Shown piece by piece: positions 1 through 11,581 of a stretch of 64,000 nucleotides of DNA. How positions within the stretch are numbered: position 1 is the first letter of the stretch; every line of letters begins with the position of its first letter. Origin of the DNA: Drosophila pseudoobscura (Eukaryota > Arthropoda > Insecta > Diptera > Drosophilidae); contig NC_046679.1 of NCBI RefSeq assembly GCF_009870125.1, forward strand, positions 1,736,001-1,800,000. The letters run 5' to 3'. A program made the translations under genes and the position numbers. The notes beneath the pieces were generated by a model. It had not been told where the DNA came from. It was given only the letters and a program-made list of their open reading frames with translations, and made no database searches.

Positions 1-53
1 CGATCATAGCAACACTCACTTATCCATTAATTGCCGATTATTTCATCAGTTAA
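1..53 (+). pseudogene. Tail of mitochondrial-carrier pseudogene (preceding unit)
   Basis: The first 53 bases encode the last codons of the carrier pseudogene described at 3982-4814, ending in TAA. Its stop lies 10 bases from the stop of the convergent Tti2-like gene. It shows that at least part of another repeat unit precedes the window. Confidence 0.8.
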
Positions 54-63
54 ATTTTCGTTT

Positions 64-1677
64 TTATTTAGAAATGGTTTGTTGTAGGGACTTCAATGCC
101 TTCACATACTCCTCCAGGTCGCTGGGTAGCTGATGGAGCGAGCAGTTCTTAAGCTGGAAGCTGAATATTTCTGTAAAGCGCTGCACCAGCTGCGCAAAGG
201 GATGTCATTCGTTGGCCTTTTGCACGGATAAAGATCAAGCTCACCTTCTGAACTGTCGGTGCCATCTTATGGGTCACCATGCACTCTAGGAGCACAGCCA
301 CGAATTTTGTGTAGAACTCGGGCAAATGAACATGCAGAGCCTGAAGTGGAATGGGCAGGATGCAGACCAGATAGCAGCGCTGCATCTGGCCGAGTAGCTC
401 TGCGCAAACCTCAGGGCCTTGCAGCAGTTTCTCCGACTCCAAGACGAGCATTTGCAGAATGCTCTTGGCCCAACGATAACTGGTGCTAGAGTTGATCGAG
501 GAGCACACTTCCTGGCAGGCATCCAGTTGATCCGCTCGTTAAGATCCGTGGCCAGAGCGGCTTCGATCTCGCCTCGATTGATGGTGAAGTAGTAGCCAAG
601 ACGTGTTATAAACTGAAGCAGGCATATGGAGTTGTTGGCTTTTGATGACATTGTCACATTTTGAAGGAGCCGGTCCAGCATATCATCGCATTGGTTCCAC
701 TGTGGGGGATAAACCACTCTGTAAATAATATTCAACTATTTTGTGAGGACAGCCCCCCACCGTAAAGGCATTCAGATCAATGAAGTGATCCAGACAGAGG
801 TACAGACAATTCCATATGGCAGTCACAGCTTCAATCGAGTCCATGCTGAAGGCATCTCTAAGCGCATGATCATAGATCACGCTGTGGATATTCAATTCCT
901 GAATGTCCTTAAGGTCCTGCAAGTTAAACAATTAACGATCTATGGTTCTTAGAGAACAAGCATCATGCCTACGCCGTGCTTCAGCATTATTGAAAAGATC
1001 TGCACACCGAGTTGCTTATAGACAAAGTCGTAGCACTCTCGCACATTGAGTCCGACCGACAAGCTGAAGGCCAGCATCTGGGTGGTCATTTTGTCGTCCT
1101 TCGTATAACGGAGCTGCAATTATGAGCCCAACATTTTAAATAAATCAATCATGAGTACTTTTCTAACTACCACCTCTAGATATCTGGCAAAGCCATGCAC
1201 GGCGCCAAGCTGTCGCTTCCAACAGTTCTTTTGCAGCTTTTTCTCGTAGTTTTTGAGTATGTGCGCGTCCATTGATTCTCCCCACGTATCCGAGAGTTTC
1301 CTTCCCAATGTATTGGCATTTCGCAGCAAGTTACCACTCCCATCATTAAGTTGGTAAACGGTAGGAGCAGCTGTCAGCTCGCAAAGAAGCATCACAATTT
1401 GAACCCTCAGCTAAAGGGAAACAGACTGTAACTAATAGAATAAATCGCGAGGAGATCCACCCACCTCTTCGTGTCCAGCATTATTGGTCTTCTGAAGGAA
1501 TTCCTGCACCAGATCGTAGAATTTCGGCAATTCGTTAGCTAGCAAGACATGATAACTTGCAAATTGCGACGGAGCCAGCTGAACGTTGTCCAGATCTTCT
1601 TTCAGCTCCGGTAGCATGTAGAACTGCACGACATCACACATGTGAGCCACCAAGGCCTCAGTTGTGTCACAGGTCAT
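64..1677 (-). pseudogene. Tti2-like gene, copy 1, frameshifted
   Basis: Same six-exon gene as the copies at 4825-6439 and 9586-11200. Exons on the minus strand are 1465-1677, 1174-1410, 973-1113, 761-916, about 245-699 and 64-189. Compared with the other copies, exon 5 lacks one base near 540, which shifts the frame after about 300 codons and removes the last third of the 442-residue protein. A nearby substitution (C for G near 512) is also unique to this copy. The remaining exons, splice sites and promoter are unchanged, so it is probably transcribed but would make a truncated product. An assembly or base-calling error is possible, because the change is a single base. Confidence 0.7.
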
Positions 1678-2058
1678 GGTAAAACAAAAAAAAAACACAC
1701 AAATGGTTTGTTTATATCCACAATTTAAGCCGGCAATAAACGATAACAAATCAATTGCGTTCGTTGGTGCAACCCTATCCCAACATACATTTTTGTCGCA
1801 ATGCGGTCACACTGTCCGATAAGCCAGATATCGATAATCTCCGTTTTTCGCAGTGTCAGGTTCCCGGCTTTTTTAATTTCCAGAAATTTCGGACAAACAA
1901 CAAGCAAAAAGTTATTTTTCCATAGCTTGAAACCTATCTGTTGCAACCTACCTGCGCACCTATTCGGTTAACTGTTGATTGCTGTCATACTGGCTCCTGG
2001 CGTCCGATCTACCGTATTTTCCACGTCCTACACGAGCGTTCCCTCTACTAACATTGAA
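1678..2058. promoter_or_regulatory. Divergent housekeeping promoter between Tti2-like gene and mael
   Basis: A 381-bp spacer separates the divergent start codons. It contains a Motif 1 element (GGTCACACT, about 1804-1814) and a palindromic DRE (TATCGATA, 1829-1836), the classic pair of Drosophila broadly active TATA-less promoters bound by M1BP and DREF. The same spacer recurs at 6440-6819 and 11201-11581, so every mael copy in the array keeps its own complete promoter. Confidence 0.75.
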
Positions 2059-3569
2059 ATGGCTCCAAAAAAGCTAAATGGGTTCATGACTTTCGTCAAA
2101 GAATGGCAGGCGAATAACCCAGTGGCTCGTGGATTAAGCAATTCTGAGGCGGTGGCTAAGTGTGATCCTATATGGAAAAGCATGGGCGACCGGGAACGCG
2201 GTCCGTATAAGAAGGCTAAGAATGCAAACGTTCTGGAGAGAACAGCAAAGAAAGAGCGTCTTAACTGTCTGGGCGGTTCCGTCGCAGAAATGGAAATTGA
2301 GAAAAACGAGGCCATAAGTGCTGAGCTTCAAATGAAGCGAAAGATCGAACGCATTATTTTGACAGCAAAAAATTCTATGGGTAAGTTAGGTACTCTGTTC
2401 TGAACGAGAGCCAGTTGCCATTAACAAAACTCGTCGCTGATTTTTGCTTGCAGAGTTGGAGAATGAGGAATTTGTGTTTGTTAGCTTCAATTATTTTACC
2501 AAGGCCTTGACTGGTGATCTTTACGTGCCCGCTGAGTTTTCCGCCTGCCGCTACTCTCTGAAGGGAGGCATAAGCTCTAATTACAGTACCATGATTAATC
2601 CGGGTGAGTGTTGATGTAAGACTGATGCGTTGGACCTAGTCGTAACCAAAATTTATTCTCAGGCCACATCATCTACGGACAAAGTAGAGATGCGCAGGAT
2701 CACTCCAAGACTACCCACAAGTTGCCCTTGCCACCGCAGGCCTTTGGCGAGACCAACATGGGAAAACTATATATTGATATCTTCAATTGGTTATCCGTCC
2801 GCAATGAAGAAAAATTGGACCAAGATCCGGTTATTGTCTACACGACCCCAGAGCTAATGCCGGTGGTAAAGTCTTGCTTCCGTTATCTGGCATCCGAGGC
2901 CGAAATAGACGAAGATGAGCGAAAGATTATGGTGTTTGATATCTACCATTTGTTCTACACCTTAAAGAAGAGTGTATTGGACGTGGCTGGCGTTACGAAC
3001 GATCGGATTAATTTCCATGTGACGAACAACTTTTTTGTCAAAGACTTTTTTGAATATACTGAAGGGATTGCGTGCGATGTAAGTTTAAATTTTAAGATAT
3101 TTCTAGTTTTTATCAATTGCTAACCATCAAATTGTATTTCTAGTACCATGAAAAAATCGATCGCTCGAAATATTGTACCAACAGTATGGTCAAGCGTTGG
3201 GGATTCACCTTTAGCGACTACATGTGTGCAGACCTGGCCATTCCACTCCAGCCTGGGAAGCACATTCCCCTTAAGGTCAAGCCAAACTACACTATTACTC
3301 CTGCGTCCTCTTCGACAAACTTTGATGAGATTTCGCTTGATTCCTACTACTCAGCGCCACCGCGAATCCAGAAGGAGATGGGATCGCGTGACTTATCACC
3401 GAGTAGCAGCCATCAGTCCGTATCAAGGGCCTACGTGCCCAGAGACCACAGTGTCTACGGAGGGACCCTTGATAGCGATGAGGAATTCCCTAGCCTAGGT
3501 GGCCGCCGCCGACAGCTCCCTGACATGAGTCATTTCAATATGGGAGCTGGAAAAAACTTTGCGCGCTAA
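2059..3569 (+). CDS. mael: Maelstrom, copy 1
   Basis: Exons 2059-2380, 2454-2603, 2663-3078 and 3144-3569 give 437 residues. Residues 1 to about 70 form an HMG box (start [16 protein letters not shown]). The central part is the MAEL domain, an RNase H-like fold; its conserved His and Cys are visible at the start of exon 4 ([11 protein letters not shown]). The C-terminus is Ser/Arg-rich. Maelstrom is a germline nuage and nuclear protein of the piRNA pathway, acting with Piwi in transposon silencing and repressing canonical transcription at piRNA clusters. Length fits the family (about 460 in D. melanogaster). All splice sites are canonical and no lesion is seen. It differs from copy 2 in the coding region only by a silent change (GTC/GTA) in exon 3. 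Confidence 0.95.
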
Positions 3570-3742
3570 TTTGTACGCGTGTTACATTGTTATTAATACA
3601 TTCTTGAACACGATAGCAGGAAGCAATCAAAATTTCCTTCTGTGAAGGAATTACCATTTAATTGTATTTCAATTAAGTACACTAAGCTACAATAACGAAA
3701 TAATGATTTGATTATTTAATGTACTAATAATAGGTGAAGGGC

Positions 3743-3957
3743 TTAATCGTAGTCAAATCTTAAACCAGAACCACGTACATGCTGCTCGCTCCAAGCATCA
3801 AAACGCTCGGACATCTCCTCATTCATATGATGGCGCCAGTCGCCAATATTCCCAAAGCGACGAACCACGGCGGGAACGGTAATCATGTGCTCGTGTTTGA
3901 TGAAGAGTACATTCTAATCGTTGCTGCGCTTCCAAAAGGGCAACACATGCTTCCAGT
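3743..3957 (-). pseudogene. Sulfotransferase 3' remnant (unit 1)
   Basis: This is the 3' end of a sulfotransferase coding sequence, homologous to the last exon of the intact gene at 13266-14276. It has an internal deletion of roughly 150 bp (the cofactor-motif region near the C-terminus is lost), scattered substitutions and a small additional deletion. It ends abruptly at about 3957, where carrier-derived sequence begins. It is more diverged from the intact gene than the array copies are from each other, so it derives from an older sulfotransferase paralogue. Non-functional. Confidence 0.85.
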
Positions 3958-3981
3958 GTAATAATAAGAGTGAACATCCAG

Positions 3982-4814
3982 GCAAATGTGCTGCACTACG
4001 TCTCGTATTCGGATGTGGTCTTCTACTACGGCATTCGTGGTGCACTGCTGCGGTGTACGGTTCAGACCGGGACAAAGTATGCATTGTACTGGCTGAAGGA
4101 CAACGAGTACTTGCTGATACTGGAGCCATACGACACCTCCACAGTGGCGGGCATAAGCGGATTAGGCGGCGGCCTGCTCTCAACGCCATTTGCCAAGGTG
4201 GCAATAGTGCGGCAGGCCGATCTAACCCGCCGTCCCTTCTTGCAGCGCAAGTAAACAAATTAACTCGAAAGCTTTGTGGGTGCTGTTCATTTCAAGTTAC
4301 TTTTATTGCAGTTATAGAGACCCCTGGAAGGCTCTCAAGTGCATGTATGGTAAGGGTGGAATGTCCTTCCTCTTCAGTGGATGCGAGCTGCATGCTTTCA
4401 CCACCGGAGCGGTGGCAGCGCTCTACGCACCTGTACACGATTGGGTAACATACACGGACTATCTTTTATCCATAGTCGCATTAATTTGAATGCCCCTCAC
4501 AAAAGGTGTCGGATATGCTTTTGAAACTCCACAGAATTCGTGATGAGGATTGGGTCATCGATCTGATGGCAATGACGATAACGAGCAGCATCATATCATT
4601 AATCCTGACGCCAGTAGAAGCGGTAAAAACGGTGGTCATGAATTCTTGCTACAAGAAGTTCCCCTCGAAGACGCATCTCTGCCTCAAAATCATTTAGTTG
4701 CACGGCTACAGAGGATTCTTTCTGGGTCTGCGGCCGGCTCTGATTGCGATACTGCCACATGCGATCATAGCAACACTCACTTATCCATTAATTGCCGATT
4801 ATTTCATCAGTTAA
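3982..4814 (+). pseudogene. Mitochondrial carrier (SLC25-like) pseudogene (unit 1/2)
   Basis: Exons 3982-4250, 4312-4444 and 4506-4814 encode a divergent SLC25-type carrier. Two degenerate carrier signatures are visible (STPFAKVAIVRQ and LTPVEAVKTVV), as is a typical C-terminal stretch (HGYRGFFLGLRPALIAILPH). It is broken in two ways: the 5' end is missing, because the sequence begins inside an intron next to the sulfotransferase remnant, and exon 3 has an in-frame TAG at 4695-4697 after which the same frame continues with good homology to the true end. The same TAG is present in the other visible unit, so it predates amplification. The exact SLC25 subfamily is uncertain. Confidence 0.75.
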
Positions 4815-4824
4815 ATTTTCGTTT

Positions 4825-6439
4825 TTATTTAGAAATGGTTTGTTGTAGGGACTTCAATGCCTTCACATACTCCTCCAGGTCGCTGGGTAGCTGATGGAGC
4901 GAGCAGTTCTTAAGCTGGAAGCTGAATATTTCTGTAAAGCGCTGCACCAGCTGCGCAAAGGGATGTCATTCGTTGGCCTTTTGCACGGATAAAGATCAAG
5001 CTCACCTTCTGAACTGTCGGTGCCATCTTATGGGTCACCATGCACTCTAGGAGCACAGCCACGAATTTTGTGTAGAACTCGGGCAAATGAACATGCAGAG
5101 CCTGAAGTGGAATGGGCAGGATGCAGACCAGATAGCAGCGCTGCATCTGGCCGAGTAGCTCTGCGCAAACCTCAGGGCCTTGCAGCAGTTTCTCCGACTC
5201 CAAGACGAGCATTTGCAGAATGCTCTTGGCCCAACGATAACTGGTGCTAGAGTTGATCGAGGAGCACACTTCGTGGCAGGCATCCAGTTGATCCGCTCGT
5301 GTAAGATCCGTGGCCAGAGCGGCTTCGATCTCGCCTCGATTGATGGTGAAGTAGTAGCCAAGACGTGTTATAAACTGAAGCAGGCATATGGAGTTGTTGG
5401 CTTTTGATGACATTGTCACATTTTGAAGGAGCCGGTCCAGCATATCATCGCATTGGTTCCACTGTGGGGGATAAACCACTCTGTAAATAATATTCAACTA
5501 TTTTGTGAGGACAGCCCCCCACCGTAAAGGCATTCAGATCAATGAAGTGATCCAGACAGAGGTACAGACAATTCCATATGGCAGTCACAGCTTCAATCGA
5601 GTCCATGCTGAAGGCATCTCTAAGCGCATGATCATAGATCACGCTGTGGATATTCAATTCCTGAATGTCCTTAAGGTCCTGCAAGTTAAACAATTAACGA
5701 TCTATGGTTCTTAGAGAACAAGCATCATGCCTACGCCGTGCTTCAGCATTATTGAAAAGATCTGCACACCGAGTTGCTTATAGACAAAGTCGTAGCACTC
5801 TCGCACATTGAGTCCGACCGACAAGCTGAAGGCCAGCATCTGGGTGGTCATTTTGTCGTCCTTCGTATAACGGAGCTGCAATTATGAGCCCAACATTTTA
5901 AATAAATCAATCATGAGTACTTTTCTAACTACCACCTCTAGATATCTGGCAAAGCCATGCACGGCGCCAAGCTGTCGCTTCCAACAGTTCTTTTGCAGCT
6001 TTTTCTCGTAGTTTTTGAGTATGTGCGCGTCCATTGATTCTCCCCACGTATCCGAGAGTTTCCTTCCCAATGTATTGGCATTTCGCAGCAAGTTACCACT
6101 CCCATCATTAAGTTGGTAAACGGTAGGAGCAGCTGTCAGCTCGCAAAGAAGCATCACAATTTGAACCCTCAGCTAAAGGGAAACAGACTGTAACTAATAG
6201 AATAAATCGCGAGGAGATCCACCCACCTCTTCGTGTCCAGCATTATTGGTCTTCTGAAGGAATTCCTGCACCAGATCGTAGAATTTCGGCAATTCGTTAG
6301 CTAGCAAGACATGATAACTTGCAAATTGCGACGGAGCCAGCTGAACGTTGTCCAGATCTTCTTTCAGCTCCGGTAGCATGTAGAACTGCACGACATCACA
6401 CATGTGAGCCACCAAGGCCTCAGTTGTGTCACAGGTCAT
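4825..6439 (-). CDS. Tti2-like HEAT-repeat protein, copy 2 (intact)
   Basis: Exons on the minus strand are 6227-6439, 5936-6172, 5735-5875, 5523-5678, 5006-5461 and 4825-4950, giving an open 442-residue protein (start MTCDTTEALVAH, end LKSLQQTISK). It is predicted to be entirely helical, with no signal peptide or membrane segment. The region around residues 195-270 (VIYDHALRDAF, EAVTAIWNCLY, then W-x-x-C-D-D-M-L) lines up by eye with human TTI2 (VLYHAISNHLY, QAVLLCLLDLF, then CDEVLRLIL). TTI2 works with TELO2 and TTI1 and Hsp90 in maturation of PI3K-like kinases such as mTOR, ATM and ATR. The assignment is from memory of the family, not a search. It shares a divergent promoter with mael. Confidence 0.65.
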
Positions 6440-6819
6440 GGTAAAACAAAAAAAAACACACAAATGGTTTGTTTATATCCACAATTTAAGCCGGCAATAA
6501 ACGATAACAAATCAATTGCGTTCGTTGGTGCAACCCTATCCCAACATACATTTTTGTCGCAATGCGGTCACACTGTCCGATAAGCCAGATATCGATAATC
6601 TCCGTTTTTCGCAGTGTCAGGTTCCCGGCTTTTTTAATTTCCAGAAATTTCGGACAAACAACAAGCAAAAAGTTATTTTTCCATAGCTTGAAACCTATCT
6701 GTTGCAACCTACCTGCGCACCTATTCGGTTAACTGTTGATTGCTGTCATACTGGCTCCTGGCGTCCGATCTACCGTATTTTCCACGTCCTACACGAGCGT
6801 TCCCTCTACTAACATTGAA

Positions 6820-8330
6820 ATGGCTCCAAAAAAGCTAAATGGGTTCATGACTTTCGTCAAAGAATGGCAGGCGAATAACCCAGTGGCTCGTGGATTAAGC
6901 AATTCTGAGGCGGTGGCTAAGTGTGATCCTATATGGAAAAGCATGGGCGACCGGGAACGCGGTCCGTATAAGAAGGCTAAGAATGCAAACGTTCTGGAGA
7001 GAACAGCAAAGAAAGAGCGTCTTAACTGTCTGGGCGGTTCCGTCGCAGAAATGGAAATTGAGAAAAACGAGGCCATAAGTGCTGAGCTTCAAATGAAGCG
7101 AAAGATCGAACGCATTATTTTGACAGCAAAAAATTCTATGGGTAAGTTAGGTACTCTGTTCTGAACGAGAGCCAGTTGCCATTAACAAAACTCGTCGCTG
7201 ATTTTTGCTTGCAGAGTTGGAGAATGAGGAATTTGTGTTTGTTAGCTTCAATTATTTTACCAAGGCCTTGACTGGTGATCTTTACGTGCCCGCTGAGTTT
7301 TCCGCCTGCCGCTACTCTCTGAAGGGAGGCATAAGCTCTAATTACAGTACCATGATTAATCCGGGTGAGTGTTGATGTAAGACTGATGCGTTGGACCTAG
7401 TCGTAACCAAAATTTATTCTCAGGCCACATCATCTACGGACAAAGTAGAGATGCGCAGGATCACTCCAAGACTACCCACAAGTTGCCCTTGCCACCGCAG
7501 GCCTTTGGCGAGACCAACATGGGAAAACTATATATTGATATCTTCAATTGGTTATCCGTCCGCAATGAAGAAAAATTGGACCAAGATCCGGTTATTGTCT
7601 ACACGACCCCAGAGCTAATGCCGGTGGTAAAGTCTTGCTTCCGTTATCTGGCATCCGAGGCCGAAATAGACGAAGATGAGCGAAAGATTATGGTGTTTGA
7701 TATCTACCATTTGTTCTACACCTTAAAGAAGAGTGTATTGGACGTGGCTGGCGTTACGAACGATCGGATTAATTTCCATGTGACGAACAACTTTTTTGTA
7801 AAAGACTTTTTTGAATATACTGAAGGGATTGCGTGCGATGTAAGTTTAAATTTTAAGATATTTCTAGTTTTTATCAATTGCTAACCATCAAATTGTATTT
7901 CTAGTACCATGAAAAAATCGATCGCTCGAAATATTGTACCAACAGTATGGTCAAGCGTTGGGGATTCACCTTTAGCGACTACATGTGTGCAGACCTGGCC
8001 ATTCCACTCCAGCCTGGGAAGCACATTCCCCTTAAGGTCAAGCCAAACTACACTATTACTCCTGCGTCCTCTTCGACAAACTTTGATGAGATTTCGCTTG
8101 ATTCCTACTACTCAGCGCCACCGCGAATCCAGAAGGAGATGGGATCGCGTGACTTATCACCGAGTAGCAGCCATCAGTCCGTATCAAGGGCCTACGTGCC
8201 CAGAGACCACAGTGTCTACGGAGGGACCCTTGATAGCGATGAGGAATTCCCTAGCCTAGGTGGCCGCCGCCGACAGCTCCCTGACATGAGTCATTTCAAT
8301 ATGGGAGCTGGAAAAAACTTTGCGCGCTAA
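6820..8330 (+). CDS. mael: Maelstrom, copy 2
   Basis: Exons 6820-7141, 7215-7364, 7424-7839 and 7905-8330; 437 residues with the same protein sequence as copy 1. HMG box, MAEL domain and Ser/Arg-rich tail are all present. Splice sites and the DRE/Motif 1 promoter upstream are intact. The only coding difference noticed from copy 1 is a silent third-position change in exon 3, shared with copy 3. Conservation of every mael copy while the linked Tti2-like copy 1 has decayed suggests that mael could be the selected cargo of the unit, although the array is too young for that to be conclusive. Confidence 0.95.
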
Positions 8331-8503
8331 TTTGTACGCGTGTTACATTGTTATTAATACATTCTTGAACACGATAGCAGGAAGCAATCAAAATTTCCTT
8401 CTGTGAAGGAATTACCATTTAATTGTATTTCAATTAAGTACACTAAGCTACAATAACGAAATAATGATTTGATTATTTAATGTACTAATAATAGGTGAAG
8501 GGC

Positions 8504-8718
8504 TTAATCGTAGTCAAATCTTAAACCAGAACCACGTACATGCTGCTCGCTCCAAGCATCAAAACGCTCGGACATCTCCTCATTCATATGATGGCGCCAG
8601 TCGCCAATATTCCCAAAGCGACGAACCACGGCGGGAACGGTAATCATGTGCTCGTGTTTGATGAAGAGTACATTCTAATCGTTGCTGCGCTTCCAAAAGG
8701 GCAACACATGCTTCCAGT
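8504..8718 (-). pseudogene. Sulfotransferase 3' remnant (unit 2)
   Basis: Copy of the remnant at 3743-3957, with the same internal deletion and the same abrupt junction to carrier sequence at about 8718. Because both units carry identical lesions, the remnant was already broken when the unit was amplified. Confidence 0.85.
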
Positions 8719-8742
8719 GTAATAATAAGAGTGAACATCCAG

Positions 8743-9575
8743 GCAAATGTGCTGCACTACGTCTCGTATTCGGATGTGGTCTTCTACTACGGCATTCGTG
8801 GTGCACTGCTGCGGTGTACGGTTCAGACCGGGACAAAGTATGCATTGTACTGGCTGAAGGACAACGAGTACTTGCTGATACTGGAGCCATACGACACCTC
8901 CACAGTGGCGGGCATAAGCGGATTAGGCGGCGGCCTGCTCTCAACGCCATTTGCCAAGGTGGCAATAGTGCGGCAGGCCGATCTAACCCGCCGTCCCTTC
9001 TTGCAGCGCAAGTAAACAAATTAACTCGAAAGCTTTGTGGGTGCTGTTCATTTCAAGTTACTTTTATTGCAGTTATAGAGACCCCTGGAAGGCTCTCAAG
9101 TGCATGTATGGTAAGGGTGGAATGTCCTTCCTCTTCAGTGGATGCGAGCTGCATGCTTTCACCACCGGAGCGGTGGCAGCGCTCTACGCACCTGTACACG
9201 ATTGGGTAACATACACGGACTATCTTTTATCCATAGTCGCATTAATTTGAATGCCCCTCACAAAAGGTGTCGGATATGCTTTTGAAACTCCACAGAATTC
9301 GTGATGAGGATTGGGTCATCGATCTGATGGCAATGACGATAACGAGCAGCATCATATCATTAATCCTGACGCCAGTAGAAGCGGTAAAAACGGTGGTCAT
9401 GAATTCTTGCTACAAGAAGTTCCCCTCGAAGACGCATCTCTGCCTCAAAATCATTTAGTTGCACGGCTACAGAGGATTCTTTCTGGGTCTGCGGCCGGCT
9501 CTGATTGCGATACTGCCACATGCGATCATAGCAACACTCACTTATCCATTAATTGCCGATTATTTCATCAGTTAA
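8743..9575 (+). pseudogene. Mitochondrial carrier (SLC25-like) pseudogene (unit 2/3)
   Basis: Copy of the pseudogene at 3982-4814 (exons 8743-9011, 9073-9205 and 9267-9575). It has the same missing 5' end and the same in-frame TAG (9456-9458). It converges on the Tti2-like copy 3, with about 10 bp between the two stop codons. Confidence 0.75.
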
Positions 9576-9585
9576 ATTTTCGTTT

Positions 9586-11200
9586 TTATTTAGAAATGGT
9601 TTGTTGTAGGGACTTCAATGCCTTCACATACTCCTCCAGGTCGCTGGGTAGCTGATGGAGCGAGCAGTTCTTAAGCTGGAAGCTGAATATTTCTGTAAAG
9701 CGCTGCACCAGCTGCGCAAAGGGATGTCATTCGTTGGCCTTTTGCACGGATAAAGATCAAGCTCACCTTCTGAACTGTCGGTGCCATCTTATGGGTCACC
9801 ATGCACTCTAGGAGCACAGCCACGAATTTTGTGTAGAACTCGGGCAAATGAACATGCAGAGCCTGAAGTGGAATGGGCAGGATGCAGACCAGATAGCAGC
9901 GCTGCATCTGGCCGAGTAGCTCTGCGCAAACCTCAGGGCCTTGCAGCAGTTTCTCCGACTCCAAGACGAGCATTTGCAGAATGCTCTTGGCCCAACGATA
10001 ACTGGTGCTAGAGTTGATCGAGGAGCACACTTCGTGGCAGGCATCCAGTTGATCCGCTCGTGTAAGATCCGTGGCCAGAGCGGCTTCGATCTCGCCTCGA
10101 TTGATGGTGAAGTAGTAGCCAAGACGTGTTATAAACTGAAGCAGGCATATGGAGTTGTTGGCTTTTGATGACATTGTCACATTTTGAAGGAGCCGGTCCA
10201 GCATATCATCGCATTGGTTCCACTGTGGGGGATAAACCACTCTGTAAATAATATTCAACTATTTTGTGAGGACAGCCCCCCACCGTAAAGGCATTCAGAT
10301 CAATGAAGTGATCCAGACAGAGGTACAGACAATTCCATATGGCAGTCACAGCTTCAATCGAGTCCATGCTGAAGGCATCTCTAAGCGCATGATCATAGAT
10401 CACGCTGTGGATATTCAATTCCTGAATGTCCTTAAGGTCCTGCAAGTTAAACAATTAACGATCTATGGTTCGTAGAGAACAAGCATCATGCCTACGCCGT
10501 GCTTCAGCATTATTGAAAAGATCTGCACACCGAGTTGCTTATAGACAAAGTCGTAGCACTCTCGCACATTGAGTCCGACCGACAAGCTGAAGGCCAGCAT
10601 CTGGGTGGTCATTTTGTCGTCCTTCGTATAACGGAGCTGCAATTATGAGCCCAACATTTTAAATAAATCAATCATGAGTACTTTTCTAACTACCACCTCT
10701 AGATATCTGGCAAAGCCATGCACGGCGCCAAGCTGTCGCTTCCAACAGTTCTTTTGCAGCTTTTTCTCGTAGTTTTTGAGTATGTGCGCGTCCATTGATT
10801 CTCCCCACGTATCCGAGAGTTTCCTTCCCAATGTATTGGCATTTCGCAGCAAGTTACCACTCCCATCATTAAGTTGGTAAACGGTAGGAGCAGCTGTCAG
10901 CTCGCAAAGAAGCATCACAATTTGAACCCTCAGCTAAAGGGAAACAGACTGTAACTAATAGAATAAATCGCGAGGAGATCCACCCACCTCTTCGTGTCCA
11001 GCATTATTGGTCTTCTGAAGGAATTCCTGCACCAGATCGTAGAATTTCGGCAATTCGTTAGCTAGCAAGACATGATAACTTGCAAATTGCGACGGAGCCA
11101 GCTGAACGTTGTCCAGATCTTCTTTCAGCTCCGGTAGCATGTAGAACTGCACGACATCACACATGTGAGCCACCAAGGCCTCAGTTGTGTCACAGGTCAT
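9586..11200 (-). CDS. Tti2-like HEAT-repeat protein, copy 3 (intact)
   Basis: Exons on the minus strand are 10988-11200, 10697-10933, 10496-10636, 10284-10439, 9767-10222 and 9586-9711. The 442-residue frame is open throughout. The protein matches copy 2. The only substitution noticed in the gene is intronic (near 10471). As in the other units it is divergent from mael and convergent with the carrier pseudogene. Family assignment as for copy 2, with the same uncertainty. Confidence 0.65.
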
Positions 11201-11581
11201 GGTAAAACAAAAAAAAAACACACAAATGGTTTGTTTATATCCACAATTTAAGCCGGCAATAAACGATAACAAATCAATTGCGTTCGTTGGTGCAACCCTA
11301 TCCCAACATACATTTTTGTCGCAATGCGGTCACACTGTCCGATAAGCCAGATATCGATAATCTCCGTTTTTCGCAGTGTCAGGTTCCCGGCTTTTTTAAT
11401 TTCCAGAAATTTCGGACAAACAACAAGCAAAAAGTTATTTTTCCATAGCTTGAAACCTATCTGTTGCAACCTACCTGCGCACCTATTCGGTTAACTGTTG
11501 ATTGCTGTCATACTGGCTCCTGGCGTCCGATCTACCGTATTTTCCACGTCCTACACGAGCGTTCCCTCTACTAACATTGAA

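Noticed and set aside
5462-5522. Apparent frameshift in the middle of the Tti2-like gene in all copies
   Set aside because: Resolved as a 61-nt intron whose acceptor lies after a C-rich stretch; the joined frame (FTWNQCDD) is open and fits the TTI2 comparison.
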